Source: JBEATZ01 sp041178545
Lineage (GTDB): Bacteria; Planctomycetota; UBA1135; UBA2386
Length of the DNA: 31,942 nt
Reading direction: 5' to 3'
NCBI GenBank assembly: GCA_041178545.1
Contig: JBEGVB010000033.1
Location: 1-31,942, forward strand
Part shown: piece after piece, positions 1 to 7,085 of the stretch
Position numbering within the stretch: position 1 is the first letter of the stretch
Layout of the letters: each line of letters opens with the position of its first letter
Position numbers and translations under genes: made by a program
Notes under the pieces: model-generated
What the model was told of the DNA's origin: nothing
The model's database searches: none
The model's input: the letters and a program-made list of their open reading frames with translations, nothing else

Positions 1-25
1 AACGAAACTGCGAAGATCCATGCAA

Positions 26-67
26 GGGCTCCTGACCGCGGCGGGAGTCGCCGCTCGGTCAGGACCC
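26..67. terminator. Strong GC-rich hairpin downstream of the LPS operon
   Basis: A 9-bp perfect arm (TCCTGACCG at 30-38 with CGGTCAGGA at 56-64) continues into an inner 5-bp arm (CGGCG/CGCCG at 39-43 and 49-53). The loop is 5 nt, there is a 2-nt bulge, and GGG/CCC can pair outside the stem. The hairpin lies about 60-95 nt beyond the stop of the last minus-strand LPS gene, where a terminator would be expected. No T-tract follows on either strand, so intrinsic termination is inferred from position and stem strength only. It could instead be a 3' stabilising structure. Confidence 0.45.
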
Positions 68-123
68 TGTGCGCAGGAACCGCCTCAGGTCGCAGACGAA
101 CCCAGTTCGGACATCTGGATCGG

Positions 124-633
124 TCAGAGTTTCAACCGCCGGATGCGCTGCACCATCTCGCTCGACCCATGCGACTTCTTGTCGCCGACGAAGACAGCCT
201 TGATGTCCAGTTCCTTGAGGGTCTCGCGCTCGGGCAGAGTCTTGAGGCTGTACTCGGTTCCCTTGGCATAGAGCGAGGGACGTAGGCTGCGGAGCAGTTG
301 CTCCGCGGTCTCTTCCTCGAAGCAGGTGACGTAGTCGACGAACCCGAGGGCAGCGACGACCTCCATGCGCTCGTCCAAGGGGACCACCGGGAGACCCTTG
401 CCCTTGAGCTTGGCGACGGTCTTGTCTGCGTTGACGGCAACGACGAGGAAGTCACCGCGCGAGCGCGCATCCTCGAGGCAGCGCACGTGGCCGACGTGGA
501 GCAAGTCGAACACACCGTTGGTGAGGACGACGGTCTTCCCCTGCACCATGAGTCCCGACAGGATGGCAGCGAGACTGCGGTGGTCGGTGACCACCTTGTC
601 GTGGGACAGCTTCTTGCGGGCGATGGCGGGCAT
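124..633 (-). CDS. rfaE2: Stand-alone RfaE2/HldE-C-type nucleotidyltransferase
   Basis: This 169-residue protein is a cytidylyltransferase-fold enzyme like the C-terminal half of HldE. That family transfers AMP from ATP to D-glycero-beta-D-manno-heptose 1-phosphate to give ADP-heptose for the LPS core. The nucleotide-binding signature TNGVFDLLHVGH is at residues 38-49, with the HxGH motif intact. A conserved AVNADKTV stretch follows, and the C-terminus has the SSEMVQRIR-type end seen in RfaE2. The ATG is supported by GGAGG about 5 nt upstream. It is the last gene of the minus-strand operon, 69 nt after hldE, which already carries its own adenylyltransferase domain. The two copies are clearly diverged, so this one may act on another sugar phosphate or be a second heptose enzyme. 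The family is secure; the exact substrate is not. Confidence 0.85.
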   Translation of the reverse strand: MPAIARKKLSHDKVVTDHRSLAAILSGLMVQGKTVVLTNGVFDLLHVGHVRCLEDARSRGDFLVVAVNADKTVAKLKGKGLPVVPLDERMEVVAALGFVDYVTCFEEETAEQLLRSLRPSLYAKGTEYSLKTLPERETLKELDIKAVFVGDKKSHGSSEMVQRIRRLKL

Positions 634-702
634 GGGTCCTCCGGGAAAAGAACCTTAGCTCGCACCAAGCCACGATGCCATCGGGACTTGGGCGCGCCAG
701 CC

Positions 703-2175
703 TCAGCGCGCACCGCGCAGGATGCGCTCGACGATGGAGGTGGTCGACTTCCCCGGCTTGAGGTCCACGAGGACGACCTGGCCACCGTGGGACTCGACCC
801 ACTCGCGCCCCACCACTCCCTTGTCCTTCCAGTCCGCACCCTTGGCGAGCACGTGCGGGGTCACCTTCTGGATGAGTTGGAGCGGCGTGTCCTCCTCGAA
901 CGAGACGACGAAGTCGACGGCCTGGAGTGCGGCAAGCACGGCCATGCGGTCCTCGAGCGCGTTGACGGGCCGCTCCTTGCCCTTCTCCTGCCGGCGCACG
1001 CTCTCGTCGGAGTTGACCGCGACCATGAGGGCGTCACCCCACGAACGGGCCTTTGCCAGGTACTCACAGTGCCCTGGGTGGAGGATGTCGAAGCAGCCGT
1101 TGGTGAAGACGAGCCTGCGCCCCTCGGTGCGCATCCGGGTGGCGACGGACGCGGCCTCGGCCTGGGTGAGCACCTTGGACCCGTCCACGGCCCCCCGGCG
1201 ACCGAGCATGGCGAGCACCTCCTGGCGCGAGGGAGCCCAGGTGCCGAACTTCCCCACCGTGATGCCAGCCGCGGTGTTGGCGAGCATGAGGGCATCGGGC
1301 AACGAGACGCCGTTGGCCCTGCAGAAGGTGAGGGCGGCCACGACGGTGTCACCCGCACCCGTCACGTCGAACACCTGACGCGCCTGGGTCGGGATGACGC
1401 GATGGCTCCCATCCTCGGTCTCGAAGAAGATGCCGTCCTTGCCGAGTGTGATGGTTGCGGTGCGGATGCCCGTGATCTCGCGCAACCTGGTGGCGGCACG
1501 GTGCAGGTCCTCCTCCGTGCGGATCGAGATGCCGGTCGCCGCCTCGGCTTCCTCCCGGTTGGGCGTGAGCAGGTCGACGCCCCGGTAGATGGAGTAGTCC
1601 TTGCCCTTGGGGTCGACGACGGTGACGCCACCGACGCTGCGTGCCGCAGCCACCGCAGCCTGGACGACCCTCGGGGTCAGCACTCCCTTTCCGTAGTCGC
1701 TGAGCAGCACCCCCTGCCACGGGAAGGGTCGCTGGGCGAGCACCGCGAGGATGCGCGCCTCGGCGTCGCCACCAACCGGCTTGCGGCTCTCCTGGTCGAC
1801 GCGCAGGACCTGCGCGGTGCGACTGACGTAGCGGGTCTTGAGGGTGGTTGGACGCGAGGGATCGACGACGAGGCAGGATGTGTCGATGCCCTCGGCATCG
1901 AGGAGCGAACGCAGCTGGGTTCCCGACTCGTCCTCACCCACGGTGCCGAGGACGGAGGCCACGGCTCCCAGTGCACGCAGGTTGGCCGCCACGTTGCACG
2001 CACCGCCGAGCAGCACGCGCTCGGAATCGAGTTCGAACACGAGGACAGGTGCCTCGGGCGAGACACGGTTCGCCTTGCCGTCGACATAACGGTCGAGGAT
2101 GAGGTCACCGATGACGAGGATGCGCGCCGAGGGCAACCCCTCGAGGACCTTGGTGAGCCGGTGTGCGTCGTCCAT
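703..2175 (-). CDS. hldE: Bifunctional heptose 7-phosphate kinase / heptose 1-phosphate adenylyltransferase HldE
   Basis: A 490-residue cytosolic protein with both HldE domains at full family length. The N-terminal PfkB/ribokinase-type kinase (about residues 1-330) shows the substrate-side GGACNVAANL motif at 57-66 and the catalytic DVTGAGDT motif, with its Asp near residue 276. The C-terminal nucleotidyltransferase shows FTNGCFDILHPGH starting near residue 356 and ends with the TTSIVERI motif. The first domain phosphorylates D-glycero-beta-D-manno-heptose 7-phosphate at C1. The second domain makes the ADP-activated sugar after GmhB removes the 7-phosphate. No GmhA, GmhB or HldD is visible in the window. 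The ATG overlaps the TGA of the preceding DHS-like gene by one base (TGATG), which implies translational coupling in the LPS operon. Confidence 0.95.
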   Translation of the reverse strand: MDDAHRLTKVLEGLPSARILVIGDLILDRYVDGKANRVSPEAPVLVFELDSERVLLGGACNVAANLRALGAVASVLGTVGEDESGTQLRSLLDAEGIDTSCLVVDPSRPTTLKTRYVSRTAQVLRVDQESRKPVGGDAEARILAVLAQRPFPWQGVLLSDYGKGVLTPRVVQAAVAAARSVGGVTVVDPKGKDYSIYRGVDLLTPNREEAEAATGISIRTEEDLHRAATRLREITGIRTATITLGKDGIFFETEDGSHRVIPTQARQVFDVTGAGDTVVAALTFCRANGVSLPDALMLANTAAGITVGKFGTWAPSRQEVLAMLGRRGAVDGSKVLTQAEAASVATRMRTEGRRLVFTNGCFDILHPGHCEYLAKARSWGDALMVAVNSDESVRRQEKGKERPVNALEDRMAVLAALQAVDFVVSFEEDTPLQLIQKVTPHVLAKGADWKDKGVVGREWVESHGGQVVLVDLKPGKSTTSIVERILRGAR

Positions 2176-3137
2176 CAGCGGGGCTCCATGGCGATGCCGC
2201 GCGCCTGCGCGGTGCAGAGGATTGCCTGGTGCAGCAACGGCAGCACGACCTCGTGCATCGCAGTGATGGAGAGGCCCTCCTTCGGCGGCCGTGTGACAAC
2301 GTTGGTGATCGCACGGTACTGCTGGATCATGTCGAAGTTGCAGGTGAGGAAGTCGGTGGAGAGCTGCCCCCGGTTGCGCGCGATCGACACTGCCTTGAGG
2401 AAGACCTCGGGCATGATGACGGCGCTCCCGATGTTGAGCCAGACGCCGCGGTCGAGCTTGCCGACAGTGTCGGCAAGGACCCAGAAGTCCCGCAACGAGG
2501 TGGCGCCGAGCGCGGCACCGTCGAGCTGTGGGTCCATGTGGACGATGTCACAACCGATGGCTGCGTGGACGGTGGCCGGGATGCCGAGGCGGTGGGCCTC
2601 TGCGAAGACAGAGAGGTGCCGGTGCGGCAACTGCCGTTCGAGGATCTGGCGACCGATGCCTGCACCGAGACCCTCGCCTCGCTGCGCCGCTGCCTTGGTG
2701 GCGCCGTTGATGCCGTCGAAGGTCTCGCGCCAGAAACCGAAGGAACCGTCCTCGAGACTGGTTGCGACGTCCTCGCTGGTTGCACCCTGGTAGGCAGTCT
2801 CCCAGTCGTGGATGGCGCCTGCGCCGTTGGTGGCGACATGGGTGAGGAAGCCGCGCCTCATGAGGTCGATGAGGAGGGGGGAGAGCCCGACCTTGAGGAC
2901 GTGGGCACCCAGGCTGGCACCCACCTGTCGCCCGTTGGCACGGGCCTCGACGATGCGGTCGACGACCCGCTTGAGTGCCTTGCCGCCGTAGATGTCCGGC
3001 AGCGACTCGAACCAACGGAGGAACCCGTCGACGGGCGGCAGCACGCGCGCGAAGTCCTCCTTGCGGACGAGGTTCTTGCGCTCGGCAAGGGGACGGATGC
3101 GCAGCGGCCGCGGTTGGTTCGATGGGCTGTCAGTCAT
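2175..3137 (-). CDS. Deoxyhypusine synthase-like protein inside the LPS operon
   Basis: This 320-residue protein resembles the bacterial branch of the deoxyhypusine synthase (DHS) superfamily, a Rossmann-type NAD-binding fold. Family-like stretches are the RRGFLTHVATNGAGAIHDWE region (residues about 90-109), GATSEDV soon after, the FAEAHRLGIPATVHAAIGCD region, and NIGSAVIMPEVFLKA near the C-terminus. Eukaryotic and archaeal DHS transfers the butylamine of spermidine to a lysine of eIF5A, using an active-site lysine in a SWGK motif. I see no such motif here, and bacteria generally lack eIF5A, so hypusine synthesis is unlikely. Some bacterial relatives act as homospermidine synthase-type polyamine enzymes. 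The gene overlaps the upstream acyltransferase by 8 nt and hldE by 1 nt, so it is co-translated with LPS genes. Its function is unknown. Confidence 0.75.
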   Translation of the reverse strand: MTDSPSNQPRPLRIRPLAERKNLVRKEDFARVLPPVDGFLRWFESLPDIYGGKALKRVVDRIVEARANGRQVGASLGAHVLKVGLSPLLIDLMRRGFLTHVATNGAGAIHDWETAYQGATSEDVATSLEDGSFGFWRETFDGINGATKAAAQRGEGLGAGIGRQILERQLPHRHLSVFAEAHRLGIPATVHAAIGCDIVHMDPQLDGAALGATSLRDFWVLADTVGKLDRGVWLNIGSAVIMPEVFLKAVSIARNRGQLSTDFLTCNFDMIQQYRAITNVVTRPPKEGLSITAMHEVVLPLLHQAILCTAQARGIAMEPR

Positions 3138-4044
3138 CGTCTTGGTCCTGCTCGGGCTGCGACTTGGTTCGGTAGCGCTCGTGGATCCAGAGGTACTGGT
3201 CCGGGTGGGCCCGGATATGTTGCTCCAGCCGACGGTTCACTTCCACCATGGCATTGCGCACGTCGGCCTCGGCATCGCCCGTGTCCTCGACGCAGAACGG
3301 CGGGGAGGCAAGGAGCCGGAACCGGAAGCCGCTGCCGACGCGCACGCAGGCACCGACGACCACGGGCAACCGGAGCCGACGGGCAAGGCTGACTGCCGCA
3401 CGCTCGGTGCTGGCAATCTCGCCGAAGAACGGGACGAAGACCCCGCGCTTGCGCTGGTTCTGGTCGACGACCTGGAGCCCCACGGCACCGCGCTCGAGGG
3501 CTGCGGTCATGCCACGGATGCCGCCCCGCCTGGAGTGGATGTGGAGCCCGCCGCGGCGCCGGTTGTCGAGGAGCCACTGCTGGAGGAGCGGGTTGCGGAA
3601 GGCCCGTGCGACACCATGGGCCTCCTTGGTGAGGGTTGCCATGCCCACGGCCGCCATCTCCCAGCTGCCGAGGTGCGCCGTGAGGCCCAGGAAGGGCGGC
3701 TCGGGCAGGAGACGCTCGAACTCCTCGTGGTCGACCACGCTGCGGATGCTGCCTCCGCGCGCCAACAACCTGGTGATGCGCGCCATGTCGACGGGCACCT
3801 TGAAGATGTTGCCGGTGGCACGCGCAGCAATGCGGTGGAGATCACGGGTCGGGCGGTCAGGCCACGCATTGCGCAGCATGTGGAGCGCGGCCCGTCTCCT
3901 GCGCGGGCTGCACCAGTAGAAGACCCTGCCTGCGAGGGATGCCGCGCCGTAGCCGAGCCACTCGGGCACGACGGCCGCGAGACCGATGGCTCCCCGACCC
4001 AGCGCGTACTCGACGCGCCAGCGCACGCGGCGCATCAACGCCAT
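3130..4044 (-). CDS. LpxL/HtrB-family lipid A acyltransferase
   Basis: A 304-residue member of the lysophospholipid acyltransferase family that adds secondary acyl chains to Kdo-lipid A at the inner membrane. The catalytic HX4E motif is visible as HLGSWE, with His124 and Glu129. Other family marks are the FRNPLLQQWLLDNRRR region, the DQN stretch in the middle, and a QYLWIHERYR ending, which matches the usual LpxL C-terminus. The N-terminus (about 20-45) is moderately hydrophobic and may serve as a membrane anchor. The gene sits between lpxK (10-nt overlap) and the DHS-like gene (8-nt overlap), so a role in lipid A maturation is strongly supported. Whether it transfers laurate, myristate or another acyl group cannot be read from the sequence. 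Confidence 0.88.
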   Translation of the reverse strand: MALMRRVRWRVEYALGRGAIGLAAVVPEWLGYGAASLAGRVFYWCSPRRRRAALHMLRNAWPDRPTRDLHRIAARATGNIFKVPVDMARITRLLARGGSIRSVVDHEEFERLLPEPPFLGLTAHLGSWEMAAVGMATLTKEAHGVARAFRNPLLQQWLLDNRRRGGLHIHSRRGGIRGMTAALERGAVGLQVVDQNQRKRGVFVPFFGEIASTERAAVSLARRLRLPVVVGACVRVGSGFRFRLLASPPFCVEDTGDAEADVRNAMVEVNRRLEQHIRAHPDQYLWIHERYRTKSQPEQDQDDD

Positions 4045-5030
4045 CGCAACTGCTCCGGTGTGGGCTCGGCACCGAGGAAGCGCAACCCGATGCGCAACAC
4101 GTGGCGCTCGCCGTCGAAGTCCCCCATGCGCACGGCATCCTTCTCGGTGGTGACGAGGATGGCATCGTGCTTGCGTGCGGTCTCCACTGCCTGGCGGAGC
4201 TGGCCATGGCTGAAGGTGTGGTGGTCGCGGTGTGCGAGGGTGCGCACGGGCTCCGCCCCGAGCCTGCGCAAGGTGGCCTCGAAGGCATCGGGCCTGGCGA
4301 TGGCACAGAGGACGACGACGCGGCGTGCACGGAGTGTGTCGAGCGGCAGTGTCACGCCATCGGGCTCGCGGACGAGGTCGATGGGTTCATGGTCGGCGGC
4401 AAACACCGGCAACTTCGGCTGGTTGGCGTACCGCCGCAACACGCTGACGCGGTCCTCGAGCGCCTCGGGTGAGAGCGACCCTGCCCGGGTGAGGAGGATG
4501 GAGGTCGCGCGCGAGAGCCCGGTACGGAACTCGCGCAGCATGCCCGCAGGCAGCAGTGCGCCGTCGGCGAACGGGCGCAAGGCGTCCATGCAGACGAGGT
4601 CCGCCGTGCGCCGCACCCTGCGGTGCTGGAATCCGTCGTCCATGAGGACGAGGGTGGCCCCTTCTGCGACGAGTCGTCGTCCCGCGGCAACCCGGTCGGG
4701 GTCCTGCTGCTGCAGCAGCCACGGCAGCCTCCGCTGGAGGAGCATGCCCTCGTCGTTGAGTGACTGCCCCGGGAGCCTGCCGTAGCCCCGCGCGAGCACG
4801 CCGACACGGTGGCCCAGCGCATGCGCGCGCTCGGCAAGCCACAGGACGGTGGGCGTCTTGCCGGTGCCCCCCACGGTCAGGTTGCCAACGGAGGTGACGG
4901 GGACCCCGAGGTCGACGACCTCGCGGAGCCTTGCGTCGAAGGCCCAGTTGCGAACGGCCATCCCGACGCCGTAGAGGAGTCCGAGCGGCCACAGGGCCTG
5001 GAGCAACGGGTTGCGTCCTGGGTGGCTCAC
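4035..5030 (-). CDS. lpxK: Tetraacyldisaccharide 4'-kinase LpxK
   Basis: LpxK phosphorylates the 4' position of the tetraacyldisaccharide 1-phosphate to give lipid IVA at the inner membrane. The protein has a family-typical N-terminus (PLLQALWPLGLLYG followed by an amphipathic stretch). The Walker A/P-loop GGTGKTP is at residues 54-60 and the DDGFQH motif at 131-136, both diagnostic. I chose the GTG at 5030 because it gives 331 residues, the usual LpxK length, and starts 19 nt after the fabD stop. The frame is open to an ATG at 5117, but that start would overlap fabD by 68 nt with a low-complexity, Arg/Pro-rich leader. No clear ribosome binding site precedes the GTG. The 3' end overlaps the LpxL-like gene by 10 nt. 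Confidence 0.92.
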   Translation of the reverse strand: MSHPGRNPLLQALWPLGLLYGVGMAVRNWAFDARLREVVDLGVPVTSVGNLTVGGTGKTPTVLWLAERAHALGHRVGVLARGYGRLPGQSLNDEGMLLQRRLPWLLQQQDPDRVAAGRRLVAEGATLVLMDDGFQHRRVRRTADLVCMDALRPFADGALLPAGMLREFRTGLSRATSILLTRAGSLSPEALEDRVSVLRRYANQPKLPVFAADHEPIDLVREPDGVTLPLDTLRARRVVVLCAIARPDAFEATLRRLGAEPVRTLAHRDHHTFSHGQLRQAVETARKHDAILVTTEKDAVRMGDFDGERHVLRIGLRFLGAEPTPEQLRWR

Positions 5031-5049
5031 GCGAGGGACGGTGCTGCGG

Positions 5050-5967
5050 TCACCGGGCCGCGAGGGCGGCGATCTCGTCTGCAGTGGTCGCCGCAAAGGT
5101 CTCCACGCCCTCGACACCCTTCGCCTGGGCGATGCGCTTCACCATGTTGACGAGGGTGGCCTTGGGCCCGCACTCGACGAAGTGGCGCACGCCCGCACCA
5201 AGCATGCCCTCCACGATCTGCTGCCACCGCACCGAGCCCGCAAACTGACGCTCGAGGGCACCGCGCGCTGCAGCCGCCGTGGTGTTGGGCACGGCATCGA
5301 CGTTGCTCCACACCGGGAAGGCCGGGTCCTTCATGGCGACTCCACCCAGCACGCGGGCGAACTGTGCCGCTGCGGGCTGCAAGAGCGAGCTGTGGAACGG
5401 CACGCTCACGTTGAGCTTGAGGGCCTTGCGCGGCGGCGCGATGGCCATCACCTGGTCCATCGCGGCCATGGAACCACTCACGACCGTCTGCTCCGGCTCG
5501 TTGTAGTTGGCCACGTCGCAGGTCCCCGCGGTGACCTGTGCCACGAGCGCAACGACCTCGTCCGCACTCATCTTGCGCAACACGACCATGCCCCCAGTGC
5601 CCACGGGCACGGCTTCCTGCATCGCGCGGGCACGGGCCCGGACGAGGCGGAGTGCGTCCGCGAGGGTGAAGGTGCCGGCCGCCGTGAGTGCGCTGTACTC
5701 GCCGAGCGAGTGGCCTGCAGCAAGGTCGGGTGCCATGCCGAGGGCACGGAAGGCCGCAAGGCTCACCGCAAGCGTTGCAGGCTGGGTGTTGGTCGTGAGG
5801 CCGAGGGCCTCCTCGGGCCCCTCGAAACAGAGCTTGGAGAGGGGCTCGCCCAACACCGAGTCGGCCTCGGCAAACACGTCGCGGGCAGCGGGGAACCGCT
5901 CGGCGAGGTCCTTGCCCATGCCGGCGAACTGGGAACCCTGTCCGGTGAAGAGGAACGCGCGCTTCAT
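5050..5967 (-). CDS. fabD: Malonyl-CoA:ACP transacylase FabD
   Basis: A 305-residue cytosolic enzyme that loads malonyl groups from CoA onto acyl carrier protein for fatty acid synthesis. Visible motifs are FTGQGSQFAGMG (residues 7-18), the nucleophile elbow GHSLGE with Ser87, the RAMQ region with Arg near 114, and the catalytic His192 in SVPFHSSLL. The length fits stand-alone FabD. It heads the tight LPS run (lpxK begins 19 nt later), and no fabH, fabG or acpP is beside it, unlike the classic fab cluster. Feeding acyl chains to lipid A would explain the linkage. A role loading the distant PKS is possible but not needed, since that enzyme has its own AT domain. Confidence 0.95.
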   Translation of the reverse strand: MKRAFLFTGQGSQFAGMGKDLAERFPAARDVFAEADSVLGEPLSKLCFEGPEEALGLTTNTQPATLAVSLAAFRALGMAPDLAAGHSLGEYSALTAAGTFTLADALRLVRARARAMQEAVPVGTGGMVVLRKMSADEVVALVAQVTAGTCDVANYNEPEQTVVSGSMAAMDQVMAIAPPRKALKLNVSVPFHSSLLQPAAAQFARVLGGVAMKDPAFPVWSNVDAVPNTTAAAARGALERQFAGSVRWQQIVEGMLGAGVRHFVECGPKATLVNMVKRIAQAKGVEGVETFAATTADEIAALAAR

Positions 5968-5993
5968 CGGGCCCTAGATTGGCCCCACGTGCA

Positions 5994-6034
5994 GCGCGCG
6001 ATCAAGGGCGAGGGCCGGATTCGGCGCGCGATCA
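5994..6034. repeat. Short direct repeat GCGCGCGATCA, two copies 30 bp apart
   Basis: The 11-mer GCGCGCGATCA occurs at 5994-6004 and again at 6024-6034, between the start of fabD and the end of the upstream minus-strand gene. The second copy includes that gene's stop codon. The spacing is close to three helical turns, so a protein-binding site in front of fabD is possible. In DNA this GC-rich the repeat could also be chance. Confidence 0.3.
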
Positions 6035-6934
6035 GGTCGTCTTGCGACGCTTGCGCCCGTCCTGGGCAGGCTGTTCCTCACCGCTTGGCGCAGGGGCAGG
6101 CTTCTTCTCGCCGGCCGGCGCCCCGAACATGTCCACGGCGCGCTGCCAGTCGGCGAAGTTCTCGACGAACGCCCACTCCAGCTCCGTGGGGTTGCTGCCC
6201 ACCACCGCGCGCCGGCGACGGATCTCGGCGGCCTTCTCGGCACTCCAACCGTCCGCAGGCGGGTAGCGCACGAGCAACCGGAACAGCTCGCGCTGTTCCT
6301 CGGTGAGGCGGCCCGACCCTGCAGCGGGCTTGGGCGGCGCTCCACCAACCTCCTTGGCGGGCAAGGGCTCGGTGACGGTCCCGGTTCCCGCCGGCACCTC
6401 GGACTGCTGCGCAGCCTCGGCCTCCGCCTTGGCCCGCGCCTTCTGCTCGAGGTCCGACTGCTCCAGCTGGAGTGCCTCGGCCTCGATCTTGGCCAACTGC
6501 TCGCTCGAGAGGCGCTCCTGCACGTCGTAGTTGGCGATCTGGCTGAAGGGCACGAAGACGAAGCTCGCGCGACCGTCGGTGTACCAGATGCGGATCCCGC
6601 TTCCGGCCTCGTTCTCGGCGGCGCGCACGAAGCGCAGTCCGTCGACGCGTTCGATGAGCCGGCCGTCCTTCACGACGCCGCGCACACGATTGCCGTTGGA
6701 GAGACGTACCTGCACGCGCACGTGGCTGCGGATGGTCTTGCCCTCCTCGAGCTGCCGACGCATCTGCTCCGCAACGCGCTCCATCTCGACCTGGTTGTGC
6801 CGTTCGACCCCCTTGTGCTCCTTTGGGGTCTCGTGGCCGGGACGCGGCTCCTTGCCTGCGGGCTCCTGCGCCGTGAGCACGGCGGAACAGAGCAGCGGCA
6901 GGACGACGAGACGTGCGATCTTGGCAGGGTTCAT
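6032..6934 (-). CDS. Secreted protein of unknown function with a coiled-coil centre
   Basis: A 300-residue protein that I do not recognise. The first 22 or so residues look like a Sec signal peptide (basic start, a hydrophobic LVVLPLLCSAVL core, then a TAQ-type cleavage site). Next comes a charged region and a small beta-rich segment (about 55-125) whose opening resembles an Sm-like or SH3-like fold with a strand-loop pattern. A long Ala/Glu/Gln-rich helix (about 130-170) follows, probably a coiled coil. A conserved-looking segment (LTEEQRELFRLLVRYPPADGW and beyond) precedes a Lys/Pro/Glu-rich tail ending in basic residues. The ATG at 6934 has GGAGG about 7 nt upstream. It lies 64 nt upstream of fabD on the same strand, so it may share or flank the LPS operon promoter. 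A periplasmic or envelope role is inferred from the signal peptide only. Confidence 0.7.
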   Translation of the reverse strand: MNPAKIARLVVLPLLCSAVLTAQEPAGKEPRPGHETPKEHKGVERHNQVEMERVAEQMRRQLEEGKTIRSHVRVQVRLSNGNRVRGVVKDGRLIERVDGLRFVRAAENEAGSGIRIWYTDGRASFVFVPFSQIANYDVQERLSSEQLAKIEAEALQLEQSDLEQKARAKAEAEAAQQSEVPAGTGTVTEPLPAKEVGGAPPKPAAGSGRLTEEQRELFRLLVRYPPADGWSAEKAAEIRRRRAVVGSNPTELEWAFVENFADWQRAVDMFGAPAGEKKPAPAPSGEEQPAQDGRKRRKTT

Positions 6935-7085
6935 GGCGGGCCTCCAGGCATGGATCGGCATCCGCGCAGCCCGGACTTGGGCCCTTGGTGCCGGGATCGT
7001 GGTCCCGATCCGGGACAACCCTGTCGTGGATCCTGACAGCGCCCGCCCGGCTGCCGATCCGGTACCAGACTTCCGGTCGGAAGCC
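6935..7085. promoter_or_regulatory. Divergent intergenic region with inverted and direct repeats
   Basis: These 151 bases separate two divergently transcribed genes and should hold both promoters. A perfect inverted repeat GGATCG-N6-CGATCC lies at 6994-7011, and the 9-mer CCGATCCGG occurs at 7005-7013 and again at 7054-7062. These could be operator half-sites. I could not find convincing -35/-10 hexamers for either gene. Confidence 0.35.

Noticed and set aside
298..2793. 831-codon open frame on the plus strand across rfaE2, hldE and part of the DHS-like gene
   Set aside because: It lies antisense to clearly recognised genes, has no family-like sequence and is rich in His, Gly and Arg. This is a common artefact of very GC-rich coding DNA.
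5031..5117. Longer lpxK start at 5117
   Set aside because: It would overlap fabD by 68 nt and add an Arg/Pro-rich leader not seen in LpxK. The GTG at 5030 gives the family length.
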